Source of the DNA: Psilocybe azurescens
Lineage: Eukaryota; Basidiomycota; Agaricomycetes; Agaricales; Agrocybaceae
NCBI GenBank assembly: GCA_023853785.1
Contig: JAJIRX010000791.1
Location: 52,799-116,798, forward strand
Direction of reading: 5' to 3'
DNA: 64,000 bases
In this document: piece after piece, positions 33,958 through 44,994 of the stretch
Position numbering within the stretch: the first letter of the stretch is position 1
How the letters are laid out: every line of letters begins with the position of its first letter
Position numbers and translations under genes: made by a program
The notes under the pieces: model-generated
The model's database searches: none
What the model was told of the DNA's origin: nothing
The model's input: only the letters and a program-made list of their open reading frames with translations

Positions 33958-35179
33958 ATGCTGCTCTCCTCAGCTGTGCAACCACCTATAATCTCGCTCT
34001 TCTCGTCCACAAGTTCCGACCCTTTGACGTTATTCCGTTCAACTACCGATCAAGCTTTACTTGCTGACTCTTTTATTCACTTTCTTCACGACCGGCTTTC
34101 TTGTCCGCTTCCTGGGTCCCCGAGAGTGCTATTGCATCTGCCAACAATCAGTGACGCAACAGATCAGCAAGATTCTCCAGATCACGGAGTCGAACTAGAG
34201 CAAACCGTCCTTCACATGCAATCTCCAACGATCCGAACCACCTACATTCAATGCCCACCCATTGTTTCTCCTTATGGTGACATTGGAATCCATGACGGGT
34301 CTAGTGGATTGGGGATCAGACACCCTTGGATGCACCTCCAGGTACGCAACTTGGGAAGGGAATGGTCTGTCGAAGTTGGCGTTGTGGATCATGTAGGACG
34401 GACCGGGACTATCCGGCTGTCCACATTCCAGGTGAACTTTGGTTTTTCTTCACGTTATGCTCTACGCAAAGACATACATATCGCGGCATCTCCTGTTAAT
34501 TTCAGGAAAGAAATTTCCACCAGAAGTACCAGCAAACGGTCGCAATAAACCTGGGTTCACTAAATTAGTCGATGTTTGTGCATCCTGAACTGTTCCTGGA
34601 GATCTGGCCATTGCTTCTGATCCTCAGTGGTTCTCTGTCATTCTTCTATACGAGTGCCAGCGTCATTGCTTTTATTACAGTTTGTGAGCTCAGTTGTCAT
34701 TAAGACACAAATATTCCACGATTTTAAGACTTGTTTGGTTCATTTTAATTTGTCTAACTGGAGCACTTGCAGAAAAAACCTCACCTTAAAGTCGACCACC
34801 AAAAGTCAAGATCTCCCCACTTCTTCTCCTTCCTCTGTCATTTCCTTCTTCTTCGACACGTCCTCTAACTCCATGGAGTACCATCAATATTCACTTTCCT
34901 TCTCTTCTCCCATATTTCTCCTCACCCGCTCTTCGCTCACATGAAGACGTTGATCAAGAAGAAGAAACAGACGAAGATACGAAGTCCCATGAGTTGGCTT
35001 CGAGTTCGCATCCGAGGACAGCTATTCAGGCCTTCATTCCGAGCGGAACATACTCGTACGTATCATATGTGCGCGTGTATGCAAACTGTCGTCTTCGGAG
35101 GATCTGGTTCGGGGAAGGCGGGCCAAGTCAGAAGGCCCCTTGGGAGTTTGAACTGTACTCGGGTGACTGGGTCGTATGA
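33958..35179 (+). CDS. CFAP20/BUG22-domain protein (one frameshift)
   Basis: CFAP20-family proteins bind microtubule doublets in cilia, but the domain also occurs in non-ciliary proteins; its role in mushrooms is unknown. Exon 1 (33958-34431) starts MLLSSAVQPPIISLFSST and contains HMQSPTIRTTYIQCPP and RHPWMHLQVRNLGREWSVEV, matching the N-half of the domain (TYI.CP, LPWLHLQVRNLGREFS in animal homologues). The GT at 34432 is joined to AG at 34771-34772 (341 nt, long for this window). Exon 2 continues KKPHLK, then after a one-base frame change (34790-34815) PLLLLPLSFPSSSTRPLTPW, an acidic linker, and VSYVRVYANCRLRRIWFGEG followed by PWEFELYSGD, the C-half (I..L.VQIHANCRIRRVYF). Stop at 35177. 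Domain halves in the right order on one strand make this a firm call; the splice choice for intron 1 is less sure. Confidence 0.8.
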
Positions 35180-36409
35180 TTGCATCCTTTGAGCTCCAAC
35201 GAAGGTGCGCTATTCATTCTATTCATATGGCATCACGCATCATTTTCTCAACTGAGTCCTTCCAGCCAGACTAGGTACATTGACTGTCTGGTACTCATTC
35301 ATTTCATTCCCGTTAATTATAGTCTCCTGACTTGAGTTGCTTCCGGTTTATGCATCAGGTAGATAGGGCTTATCGGCCTCGCAAATTTTGCCCATTGGGT
35401 TACTATTGAATGCACATCTATACACGGATCATACGCCATTGAAGGCCTCAGTTTACTTGACTTGAGATATCACCTACACAAACGCTTGCATTTCATAGTC
35501 CAAGAACTGGGTACGTCATAGGCTCGATATATGAGTTACCCGAGAGCCAAAGCGAGTACATAGATATCTAAACGATATTGTGCATTGTAAACTTCAATCA
35601 TTGAAGATATGTGACCAGTGTGTTCACAAAGGAGACTAATTTCCGTTGCGCGATTTGATAATTTCAGAGCTCCAGGACATTGACTACGACGATGAAACAC
35701 TACTCAGAGCATAACGAAGGACTCATTTCTCTTCGTAAAATGGATTTGACCCTTCTTATAGTCAATCTCAGTCAGTGCATGTCAGGGCAAAGGCTGCACT
35801 GATATGCATTGACCGGCACGGATATTTCTCTTTGCTCCTTTTAGGATCACCGACAGCCTCGCAGCATGGTATTTTATTGTCATTATGGGCTTGCTATGGG
35901 CGTTTATTCCTGATATCTTAAAGCAAGAATATATTTATCTGCATTGACAATATGCATTTTGCAACGTGTTTGGCCAGGACTTCATATGTGTTACCTATAC
36001 TCAGAATGCGGGGGCAAAAATGTCGTGCTGCAGCCAAGCTGTACCTCAACTGGGCCTCAAGTACTCGTTCTAGTACTGGCCGGGCCCTTTAAGTTTAAGT
36101 ATCACGTGATGATCACACCAACTCGAGGCTCAGGCTAAAATTGACTTTTGAAGAAATTAGAATTGCTAAACTTGACGACATCCCTAACCCCACGTTTGTT
36201 TTCGACACCTGCAACCTCTGTCGACTTTTTTTCTCTCCCTCTTTGTTGTTACTGCGATCGACTCAATCAATCATTGTAAAGGCCTGGCTTAGCGCGTCAT
36301 TTGGCAAGTCCTTTTCGCAAGTTCTCCCGTCCGCTTCGAACAAATCCACTGGCAGTTCCGCTGTGGAACTGCATCGATTCTAAACAATCTCAGTTGCCAA
36401 TACAGAATA
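35180..36409. other. Intergenic, nothing recognised
   Basis: No gene-like frame. Precedes the F-box array and should contain the promoter of its first member. Confidence 0.45.
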
Positions 36410-38056
36410 ATGCGGAGCTGTATCCTGTGCAATGATTCAGGAGGCCCGAGTGGCGCCAAAGACTATTATACCTGCGAAATGTCACCGAGGCATCCTTGCG
36501 CTCCGTGTCAGCAATATATCGAGCTCGAGGTGCAAATAATGGCCATGAAAAAAGTCTCTGTCAAATGTTGGCTCGTCAAGAGGAGTTGCGTGCGGATATT
36601 AATTGTTATCACGACCCGATCACGCGTCGATTACCTCCTGAAATTGTGTCCACTATTTTCGAATCGTATGCTCAGGATTATGCCGAGGAAAAATTTAGAC
36701 GATGAGGGAGAAACAGGATGGGAAATCAGCAAAAATGACCGCTCTCCGTTGGTTCTTGGTGCCGTATGTCGATCCTGGCGTCAAATCTCATGGTCGTCAC
36801 CACAGCTATGGACACATATAGGAATCCGTTTAACGCGCCCCGACGATTGGAATTGTTTAGAAATCACGCAAAAATGGCTTGACAGATCCCGCCAGCTTCC
36901 ATTGTCCATCCACTTATCCATCCACCAGCCTGAACCCACTGCTAGCGGTAGACCCCCGAGAAGTATTTTCACGGCTCATTTCCTTAATAAATCAACAATC
37001 GAGCCGCTGGCAAAACCTCAGAGTGTTCTGCTCGCCCGTGTTGCTGCCACTTATCAGAGGAGACGGACACGGAGCTCCTATCTTACATTCACTGAGCGTC
37101 GCACATCCCCAGTTTCTCGAACAAATCGACTCAATTGAATTCAGTTTTGCTAGTGTCAAATGTCGACCCACTTATTTTCTGAGCCTAAATCTCAGCTTCC
37201 AGTCATTTCATATTGATTGGAGTCAGGTCACTAAAGCTCAGTTCACCGAGTCGATCGACATTTACCTCAATGAGTTCATCGAGCTCCTACAACAAGCGCC
37301 GCAGCTTGTCGACTGTCAGGTTCCGGTTATTATTGATTCAGAGCCAACATACCAATTGCCCCAATTGCCCATCGTTCACCGTAACCTCCAGTCACTTACA
37401 CTTGGCACCTACAGAGGGACAAAACTTAGATTGGTTTTTAACATTCTTCTCTTTCCCCAGTTAGCACATCTCTGCCTTGTAGCGATCCTTGATTCACACC
37501 ATGGGTTGTTTTGTAGACCTTATTACGCGCTCTGGCTGTCGTATAACGTCTTTGGAGCTCCGCCGAATTGTATGTCATTATGAATCACTACTCAGGCTAC
37601 TACGAAATACTTCTTCACTTCGGGAACTGGAACTACGCGACTGTGCGGACCTATATTCAGCTGAAATTGATCTCCATCGTCTCCTCTCCGTTAATTTACA
37701 CAAGTTCTTTCGCATTGGACTACCCTCAAGAGCTATTTCTTCCTAATCTTCGATTTCTTCATCACTCTGACTTCAATCTTATGTGGGATGCGTCATTTTG
37801 GGCGCATATTCCAGAAATCTTGGTAGGAACGCAGGGTGCCATCCATAATTCACGGAAGCGGCTGTTCAACAAAATTGAGTTGTCTAGCCAGACATACGGT
37901 CCAGGGTTTATCAGGAATCCGCCACCCCTATGCATGGATGAAAATATTGTGTTGCGGCTTGTCGGGCTTTCGAAATCCGGAGTGAAGGTTGATCTCAAAT
38001 GCAACGGTGTTGATTTGCTCAAGGTATCGATGCTTTACCATCACATAATGTACTAG
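36410..38056 (+). CDS. F-box protein with N-terminal Cys motif, paralogue A (frameshifted)
   Basis: F-box proteins recruit substrates to SCF ubiquitin ligases. Start MRSCILCNDSG; Cys at residues 4, 7, 22, 30 and 33 followed by QQYIELE. The F-box follows (RLPPEIVSTIFESY, then SPLVLGAVCRSWRQISWSSP and QLWTHIGIRL), then a long Leu-rich region (FHIDWSQVTKAQF, FIELLQQAPQLVDC, VDLITRSGCRITSLELRR) and the shared ending (MWDASFWAHIP, LCMDENIVLRLVGLSKSGVK). No intron is needed. At least five frame changes are present, the first in an A6 run at 36548-36553, so it is either a pseudogene or, more likely given its neighbours, affected by assembly errors. Closest relatives are the two genes at 40444 and 42930. 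Confidence 0.75.
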
Positions 38057-38298
38057 GTCTACCCATCCGTCCAATGACCTCCCATTATCCACGCTTTGAA
38101 TGTCATATGCCGAATTTTTTAGTATCTTGTTTCATTGATCATGAGATACCTGGAGGCTTTGTATGATCTTGAAGAGATATATATCTTACAAGATCGGATT
38201 CCCATCTGCACGGTAGAATAGTCCGTCGAAAGTCCAAGCTACCGAGTACTAGAGATCCATAGAATACTGTTCCTTCTCGGTACCTCCATTGAGCCAAA

Positions 38299-39951
38299 CT
38301 AATCTTCAGGATATCCGTTGTAGGGCAGCGTTGACACCTGCACAGATTCAAGTGGCGATTCATCTGAGGGGCGCTCAATGTGCTCCTTGAAATTCTGATG
38401 TTTCCGCCGCAATATGTACATCAAATGCTGATCCGAGCCACGAACGATGACTCTTCGCATGTGAGGACACTGAGCAGCCAAAGGTGCAAAAATGCCTCCA
38501 AACCACCGTGGTCCTCGAGGAACCGGTTTTGAGTTAATTGGGTGATCGACATTGGCCTACGGCCTACGTAGTCGCCTGGACGGTTGAAAATAAGTTGCTG
38601 GCTGATATCGATGACCTCGATATTTTTATTGTCCGCATACATCTTTGCGAATTCTTTCTAAATACGATATATATGAGTGATTTAGTTATACTGACGAGAA
38701 TCAATGTCGACTCACGGGCATTATAATTGCCATCATCCGACTTTCAAAATACTTCAACGCAGGACAGGCATTCAGCAAGGCCTTCATCTTTCGATGTGAC
38801 CTCAATCGTGGAGCCGTCTCGGTATACTCTGCCCAGCCAAGGAGATGTAGAGTCTCAAGATTTGGTAGACACGCTCCTTCAGGCAGGTCGCCTCCATCCC
38901 TGACGATCAACAATTTAAGGCTGTTTGTGATAGATTTGACGTTCATGTTGATCATGACCCGAATATCCGACGCAGAGCAGTCCAAATATTGCAAGGACGC
39001 GAGAAAAGAAGGGTCTAATCTGTGTTGGTATCGGAAATCGTCTGATAGTAACGGCCTCAACGGATAGTTGTAGTGACCCCGAACTGTCCCCAATATGAGC
39101 TCCTGTAGGCACAGGTGCCGAGAGACAAAATCATAAGTCAAGTTTCGCGGGATAGACAGGGGTGGATGGTAGGCATAAGGATCTAGTTCCTCCATCACTA
39201 GACGTCGTAATCTAGGGAAATGCAACGACAACATTGGCTTCCAGTACGTAGTGTCCTTGATCTTTATTTCATCAGTCTTTAGGGAACCGTCGTATTTGAT
39301 CTCCAAAGACTCCAAAGTAGGTGACGATGCGGTAAGAAGAGAGATCATCTGCGGTTCAAGATCCCTTTCTGTATTGCACATGTAGCTTTCAGGGTTCCAG
39401 TCAATCAAAATGTGGCTTGACTCACCGCTATACAAAGAAATATAGACTCTTTTGAGGTTTTCTAAGTTCAAATGAGGATTGGGGAATTGGGTCCTTCCTG
39501 GTGTATACGTGAAGCTCTCGAGGTGAATCATGCTTTTCGTCACAGCTTTGACGAAATCTTCTTGTTCTTCCTCGTCGGCGAAGGGGCTCCCGACCAGGGT
39601 TAATGATCGTAAGGCAACGAAGGACGATAATAGCTTCGCATCGAGCCACTTGGTAGGGAGTTGACCTTGGCTCTGTTTGCTGCTTTTCCCAGACTTACGG
39701 CTAACATCAAGAGGCTTGACCGTTGTGAGCTTAGCGTGTCGCACTCTTGCAGCGAGATCGTGATTATTGGATTCCAAGATTTTGGCAATTGACGCTAAAT
39801 TCTGATTGTCGGACTTCAGGTGTACAGTTCGGTATATCAAGCTACGTGCAGCGGGAAGAAGCTCCTTAGAGATGATGGCACACTTCAGGAGGTCCTCTTG
39901 AGAAAGAAGAGAGAAAACGGCTGTCCGGAGTTCGAATGGAAGAGTAAGCAT
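38299..39951 (-). CDS. F-box protein of a second type (classical F-box at the N-terminus)
   Basis: ATG at 39951: MLTLPFELRTAVFSLLSQED, then LLKCAIISKELLPAARSLIY, a classical N-terminal F-box, so a probable SCF substrate receptor. The rest is a Leu-rich solenoid-like region (LLSSFVALRSLTLVGSPF; LHFPRLRRLVMEELDPY; CLPNLETLHLLGW). Exon 1 is 39951-38716, intron 38715-38658 (GTGAGT..TTTAG), exon 2 38657-38299, ending ESVQVSTLPYNGYPED. One frame change near 38495 (GLEG/IFAPLAAQCPHMRR). It lacks the Cys motif of the three neighbours and is transcribed against them, so it is not part of the same duplication. Confidence 0.78.
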
Positions 39952-40443
39952 GATCAATATACCGTTTCTCTGTTGACTAGTTGGGAAGGTTGGCGTTGTT
40001 AGTTGGTGTTTGGGCTCAATTTATATCAGTTTTGGAGGAATTGAATGAGTCATGATTCATGAAGCGGTTGGTGCTCCGAGAAATAAGTATGACACGAAGT
40101 GATTTCGTGCATCATGGATGGTGCATGTAGCCTAGGAACCCGTTCCATCACGACGATTCGGAAGAAAGTTTAAGTTTGTGACACTGACAGTGGAAGGAGA
40201 AACATATGACAAACTAGCACGAGATGTGACAAAACGCGGGCACAGAAGTGTCGAATGGCTGCCACGGCCCATGACTTGGCAGCAGTTCTACCACGTACTC
40301 TCACTTTCCATTCGCTTGTCTCTTCCATATCTGCGCCATTTCTCTTTACTTGGCCGAACAGCCCCAATTCGACGGACGTGTTATCGCTTTCAATATTTGA
40401 AGTAATCTCCAAATACATACCAATACCCAAACAGTTTACGATT
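39952..40443. other. Divergent spacer between two F-box genes
   Basis: About 490 bp between the starts of the minus-strand and plus-strand F-box genes; a candidate two-way promoter. No specific element identified. Confidence 0.4.
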
Positions 40444-42093
40444 ATGGGCTGCATCTTCTGCAATAATTCAAAAGATGTGGACGAAGTCGAAACCCACAAA
40501 TCTTGCAAAATCTCAGACGGGGCACCCTTGCATTCCGTGTCAGCAATATATTGAGCTCGAGACCCAAATATTGGCCGCAAAAAAACCATCGCCAAGATGA
40601 TGCTCCGCCAAAACGAGTTACGCACAGAGATTAACCGATGTCATGATCCACTCTTGCGTTGTTTCCCGCCAGAAATCCTTTCCACCATTTTCACATCATT
40701 TACTGAGCAATATGGGATGGACCATTTGAAGGAAACAAATTGGCAGTCCATCAACAGATGTCCACCTCTGGTTCTCGGCGCTGTATGTCGAGACTGGCGT
40801 CGTGTTGCATGGTCATCTCCCCAACTCTGGACACGCATCAAGATTAGTTTAACGGATGCTGACGACTGGAACTGTACAGAAATTGTTCAAGAATGCCTCA
40901 GGAGGTCCGGTCAACTTCCGTTGTTTATCAAAATGACATGCATTCCCCTCAACGCTGAAGTTGGACTAGACCCTGAAGGAGTGTTCCTGGGTCTCATTTC
41001 TGTGATTAATCAACATTCCGACCAATGGGAGGATTTAAGACTGTGCTGCTCACCAGAAATATTCCCATTTATACGCGGAAACTCGTATGGGGTACCTATG
41101 CTTCGCAGATTAGCCTTAGGGCTTCCAGATCCATGGGATCCCTCCGAAGATATCGAATGCAATCTTTTTGATATTACAGGCAGCGTAAAACCTCAGCCTC
41201 TTTATGTTGAAACTTACGGAATTAGTTTCGAATCGTTGGATATCAACTGGAGCCAGGTCACCGAAGTACATTTCGACACCGTTATTTGCCTGAACGAGTG
41301 CATTGAACTTCTGCGACAAGCACCACAGTTGGTGAACTGCGCCTTTCTGAATGTCTCCGATTCGCGACGAGTAGGTTACACATTCTCGACAAACAATGTC
41401 CCTTTTGTGCATCATAAACTTCAATCACTCGTCATTGGCGGTTACGGGGGAGATAAACTCGTATGGTTTCTTGGGTTCTTCATCTTCCCTAACTTAGAGG
41501 ACCTCTGTCTTGACGAAGGCTGCACAAATTTAGACCTAGATTGGTTCACAGATCTAATTACGCGCTCTTCTTGCCGTCTGGTGTCTTTGAGTCTCGTCGA
41601 TCTTCAATGCCCCTACGAGAAACTACTCAGGCTATTGCGAAAGACACCGTTCCTTCGCAAACTGGATCTGACATATTGTGTGATTATCGATCGTCACCCG
41701 TCCGAAATATTTCGACTCCTCGCTGATACTTCCACATCGGATGCATCGGACGGCTCCCAACTTGAAAGTCCATTTCTTCCCAACGTCCAATCCCTTCAGT
41801 ATTACTCGGATTGCCACACCTGGGATGCTTCGTTTTGGGCGCTCATTCCCGGTGCCCTGGGAAGGTGGGATATCCATGATCCTCAGAGTCGTCGGCTCAA
41901 CGAAGTATACATCAATATCTGGGAAATTCATGAAGAGACCCAGAGGATTTGTATGGACAGAGATGTCATGCTACGCCTTGTCGAAGCTTTACAATCAGGA
42001 ATCAAGCTTAATCTCAAATGTAATAACCATGATATCCTAAAGCCCTCGATCGCTCACCACCAGATAACGATACAGTCAGACCGGGCGGTGTAA
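40444..42093 (+). CDS. F-box protein with N-terminal Cys motif, paralogue B (most complete)
   Basis: Start MGCIFCNNSKDVDEVE at 40444, Cys at residues 3, 6, 21, 29 and 32, then QQYIELE. Two frame changes, in G4 (40519-40522) and A7 (40579-40585), separate this motif from a single open frame that runs to the stop at 42093: coiled linker (MMLRQNELRTEINRCHDPLL), F-box (CFPPEILSTIFTSF; PPLVLGAVCRDWRRVAWSSP; QLWTRIKISL), Leu-rich repeats (FESLDINWSQVTEVHF; CIELLRQAPQLVNC; DLITRSSCRLVSLSLVDLQC) and the shared end (WDASFWALIPG; MDRDVMLRLVEALQSGIKLN). About 540 residues with both frames joined. Probable SCF adaptor; substrate unknown. The WSSPQLWT block is typical of agaric F-box families. Confidence 0.85.
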
Positions 42094-42929
42094 TGCGCAT
42101 TTGAGGCAGGCGTCGGCCTTGCTCCAGTTATACTTTGCTCTGCTTTTGTTTCCTCGTCAAATGACTCCTTAATCTACGTAGTATTTTCGTTATCTTTTAA
42201 CTAGTTCTTTACATCTCTTTCTATTGAATACGATTGTAGTGGCTGTCTAAAGGTTTAACAGCAGATTCTGGCTCTCATGTTTGATAGTCGGCATCGGAGT
42301 CATGATCGTTTAAAGTTTTGCATGTACAAAACTTGCATAGAGATTTAGATTCAATAGCATAGTTTTACACGATTTTTTAACTCATGTGAGATAGCTTTGG
42401 CCTTGGATGTGAACATTGAAGGGAAACAAGGGGATCAACGGGCATCGGCCTGATTTCATATATAAACAATCCGATTTATTCTACGCCTAGCTTGTTTCAT
42501 CTCCTCCAACGTCAGACGGCCTTCGGTTCAACCATCCAACACCATCCGCCTTCAACTCGACTCCAACTCCAGATACTCGGTTCTTTCGGCTCCTGGGTCG
42601 ATCTTCACGTCCCAATCACGTCCTTCCGCAAACAGGGTCACAGGATGATCACTTAAACCATTCTTGGGACAGAACATTGCCACGCAATGTAAACAATTCA
42701 GATCCCTACTTATAGTTCTTTTAACTCATGATCAGCTCAGAACAACTACTTCTGCTGTCAGGCACTATTCCACCCAACAGAAACCACCCTTCCACGGCCT
42801 GTGGTTTATTGTCTCAAGCATCTGACTACGAGCATCTCCGAAACCCTTTCCTCCTCGTTCAGACAAGTTCCAATTGTCTACTCTCAACACTGCTCTTGCC
42901 TACCCTGCCCTGCCTAAACCATCGCGATT
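42094..42929. other. Intergenic, nothing recognised
   Basis: Spacer between F-box paralogues B and C. A short frame at 42728-42988 overlaps the start of paralogue C and is not convincing. Confidence 0.45.
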
Positions 42930-44585
42930 ATGTATTGCGTGTTTTGCGATATCCCAGAGAATCTGGATGGCGTTCAAGTCTACGATAACTGCCAAATATC
43001 GAATGGAAAACCCTGCACCTCCTGTCAACAATACGTCGAGTTCGAGGAGCGAGTAATCGCGTTGAAAAATTCCTTCATACAGCAGCTCGAACAAATGCGC
43101 GATCAACAACGCCAGCTCCGCACAGCGATAAATCGTCGACACGATCCACTTCTCCGTGGCTTTCCATCGGAAATACTGACCAACATTTTCGAATCCTACG
43201 TCGACTCGCAGAACGTCGTGGAGAAAAGTTGCCAGCAAGTTTACAACAATTGCTCTCCATTGGTTCTTGGAGCCGTTTGTCAATCGTGGCGTCGTGTCGC
43301 ATGGTCATCGCCCCAACTCTGGACCCATATCAGTATTAATCCAAGGGGTTCCGACAATTGGATCTGTTTAGATGTCTCCCAAGAATGCCTCAGCAGGTCC
43401 GGTCAACTTCCATTGTCAATCGAATTGTCACTTTACCACCCCGATATCAATCACGGAATACATAATCGGAAGGAATATTCCATCGGCTCATTGCCCTGGT
43501 CAATCAATATTCGAGCCGCTGGGAGGAGCTCAGAGTAATCTGCAGGACCGAGATACTTCCACTTTTCTGCGGAGATCTGCAGGGAGCACCCATCATCCGC
43601 CGAATTCTTCTGGAGTATCCCTTCGACACTTACCATAGGGCGGAGGACGATGTAAAGTTCAGCATTGAAGGCGTAAAACCCCAACCCACTCACGTTTCTA
43701 TTTCGAATTTTGGGTTCAAATCGCTGGACATCGATTGGCGTCGAGTCACCAACATACAGTTTCACAAGACTAGGATACCCCTCGACCAGTTTTTTGAGCT
43801 TTTACGGCAGGCACCAGAACTGGTAGATTGCCAACTCCCATGCCTTTCTGATTCGGAACTGGCGCACAAATACCCTATGCGCGAAATTCCCATCGTACAC
43901 CACAAACTTCGGTCTCTCGAGATTGGCAAATACCAAGGACAAGAACTTGGATTGTTTTTCGCCTTTCCTCAACTGACGCACCTCACAATCGAGCATGTCA
44001 ATGATTTAGAGTCAGAAGTTCTTTCAAACTGTGTCTTGGCCCTTATTACGCGGTCTTCTTGCCGTCTAACATTTCTGAGGCTCCACAACGTTCTTTGCGA
44101 CCGCGAATCACTACTCGGACTACTGCGACAGACACCATCCCTCCGCGATTTGGAACTATCAATCTGTAAAGAAAGCCTTGATCTCTTTAGGGTCCTCGCC
44201 GATACTTCCAACTTGGCACAACATAGCAAGGACAGCTGCGAGGAGCCATTTCTTCCTAAACCTCCAGTCTATCCATTATTCCGACATTCGCCCCGTGTGG
44301 GACACTTCATTTTGGGCGCTTATCCCGACCATCTCAGGACCACCTTGGGATATTCAGGACTCATTGAGGCGCCCGCTCAACAATATTGACTTTACTTGTC
44401 GCCAGGCTCGTTGGAGTGACCCGAAGCCTGAATCAATGGTGTGCAAGGACAGAAATGTCGTGCTACGCCTGATGGAGCTTTCAAATTTAGGAGTTCGATT
44501 TAATCTCATGCACGCTAATGTTGATATGCTTGAAAAATCGATACGTCACCATGGCATTACGACACACGAAAACGCTGGAACGTGA
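42930..44585 (+). CDS. F-box protein with N-terminal Cys motif, paralogue C (frameshifted)
   Basis: ATG at 42930: MYCVFCDIPENLDG, Cys at residues 3, 6, 21, 29 and 32, then QQYVEFE and a coiled coil (FIQQLEQMRDQQRQLRTAIN). F-box GFPSEILTNIFESYV, SPLVLGAVCQSWRRVAWSSP, QLWTHISI. Leu-rich part: FKSLDIDWRRVTNIQF, FFELLRQAPELVDC, ALITRSSCRLTFLRL. End: WDTSFWALIP, CKDRNVVLRLMELSNLGVRF, stop 44583-44585. Frame changes near 43470, 43650 and 44255. Same domain order, same length and same Cys spacing as A and B, which marks a recent local family expansion. Confidence 0.8.
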
Positions 44586-44994
44586 CGATGACTTGGATTC
44601 AGTCTTGAGTATTGCAGGATCTGCCCAGACGTGTTGATGGCAAAGGCGCCTTCTGGACACATTTATTGTAATCTACAATATATCGACTGTAATCATCTGT
44701 TCTCTTAATGAGTACAACTTCCCTTTATTTTGCAAACTGTGAAACATGTAGCGACTATCATGGCGGTCGGTTGGTGATAGACAGATTGTAAAGATGATAT
44801 AGGATAAGTTGATAAACATTTCGATGTTATGTATGTACAATGGAAACATCTGGTAATAGTAGTGATATGTATACGATGGCGTGAAAGAAGCAACTAGAAA
44901 TTCAAAGGTATAGATAGGTGCAAAGCAATTAAAGAGCAGTAGGGACGTGATATCAAAAAGTTGACCAGAAGCAAATGTTACTTTGGAATGACAG
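44586..44994. other. Spacer between convergent genes
   Basis: About 410 bp between the 3' ends of F-box paralogue C and MSH6; expected to hold both 3' UTRs. Nothing else seen. Confidence 0.45.

Noticed and set aside
36410..44585. F-box genes as one fused multi-domain locus
   Set aside because: Each has its own start motif and the same terminal block followed by a stop, so they are separate paralogues.
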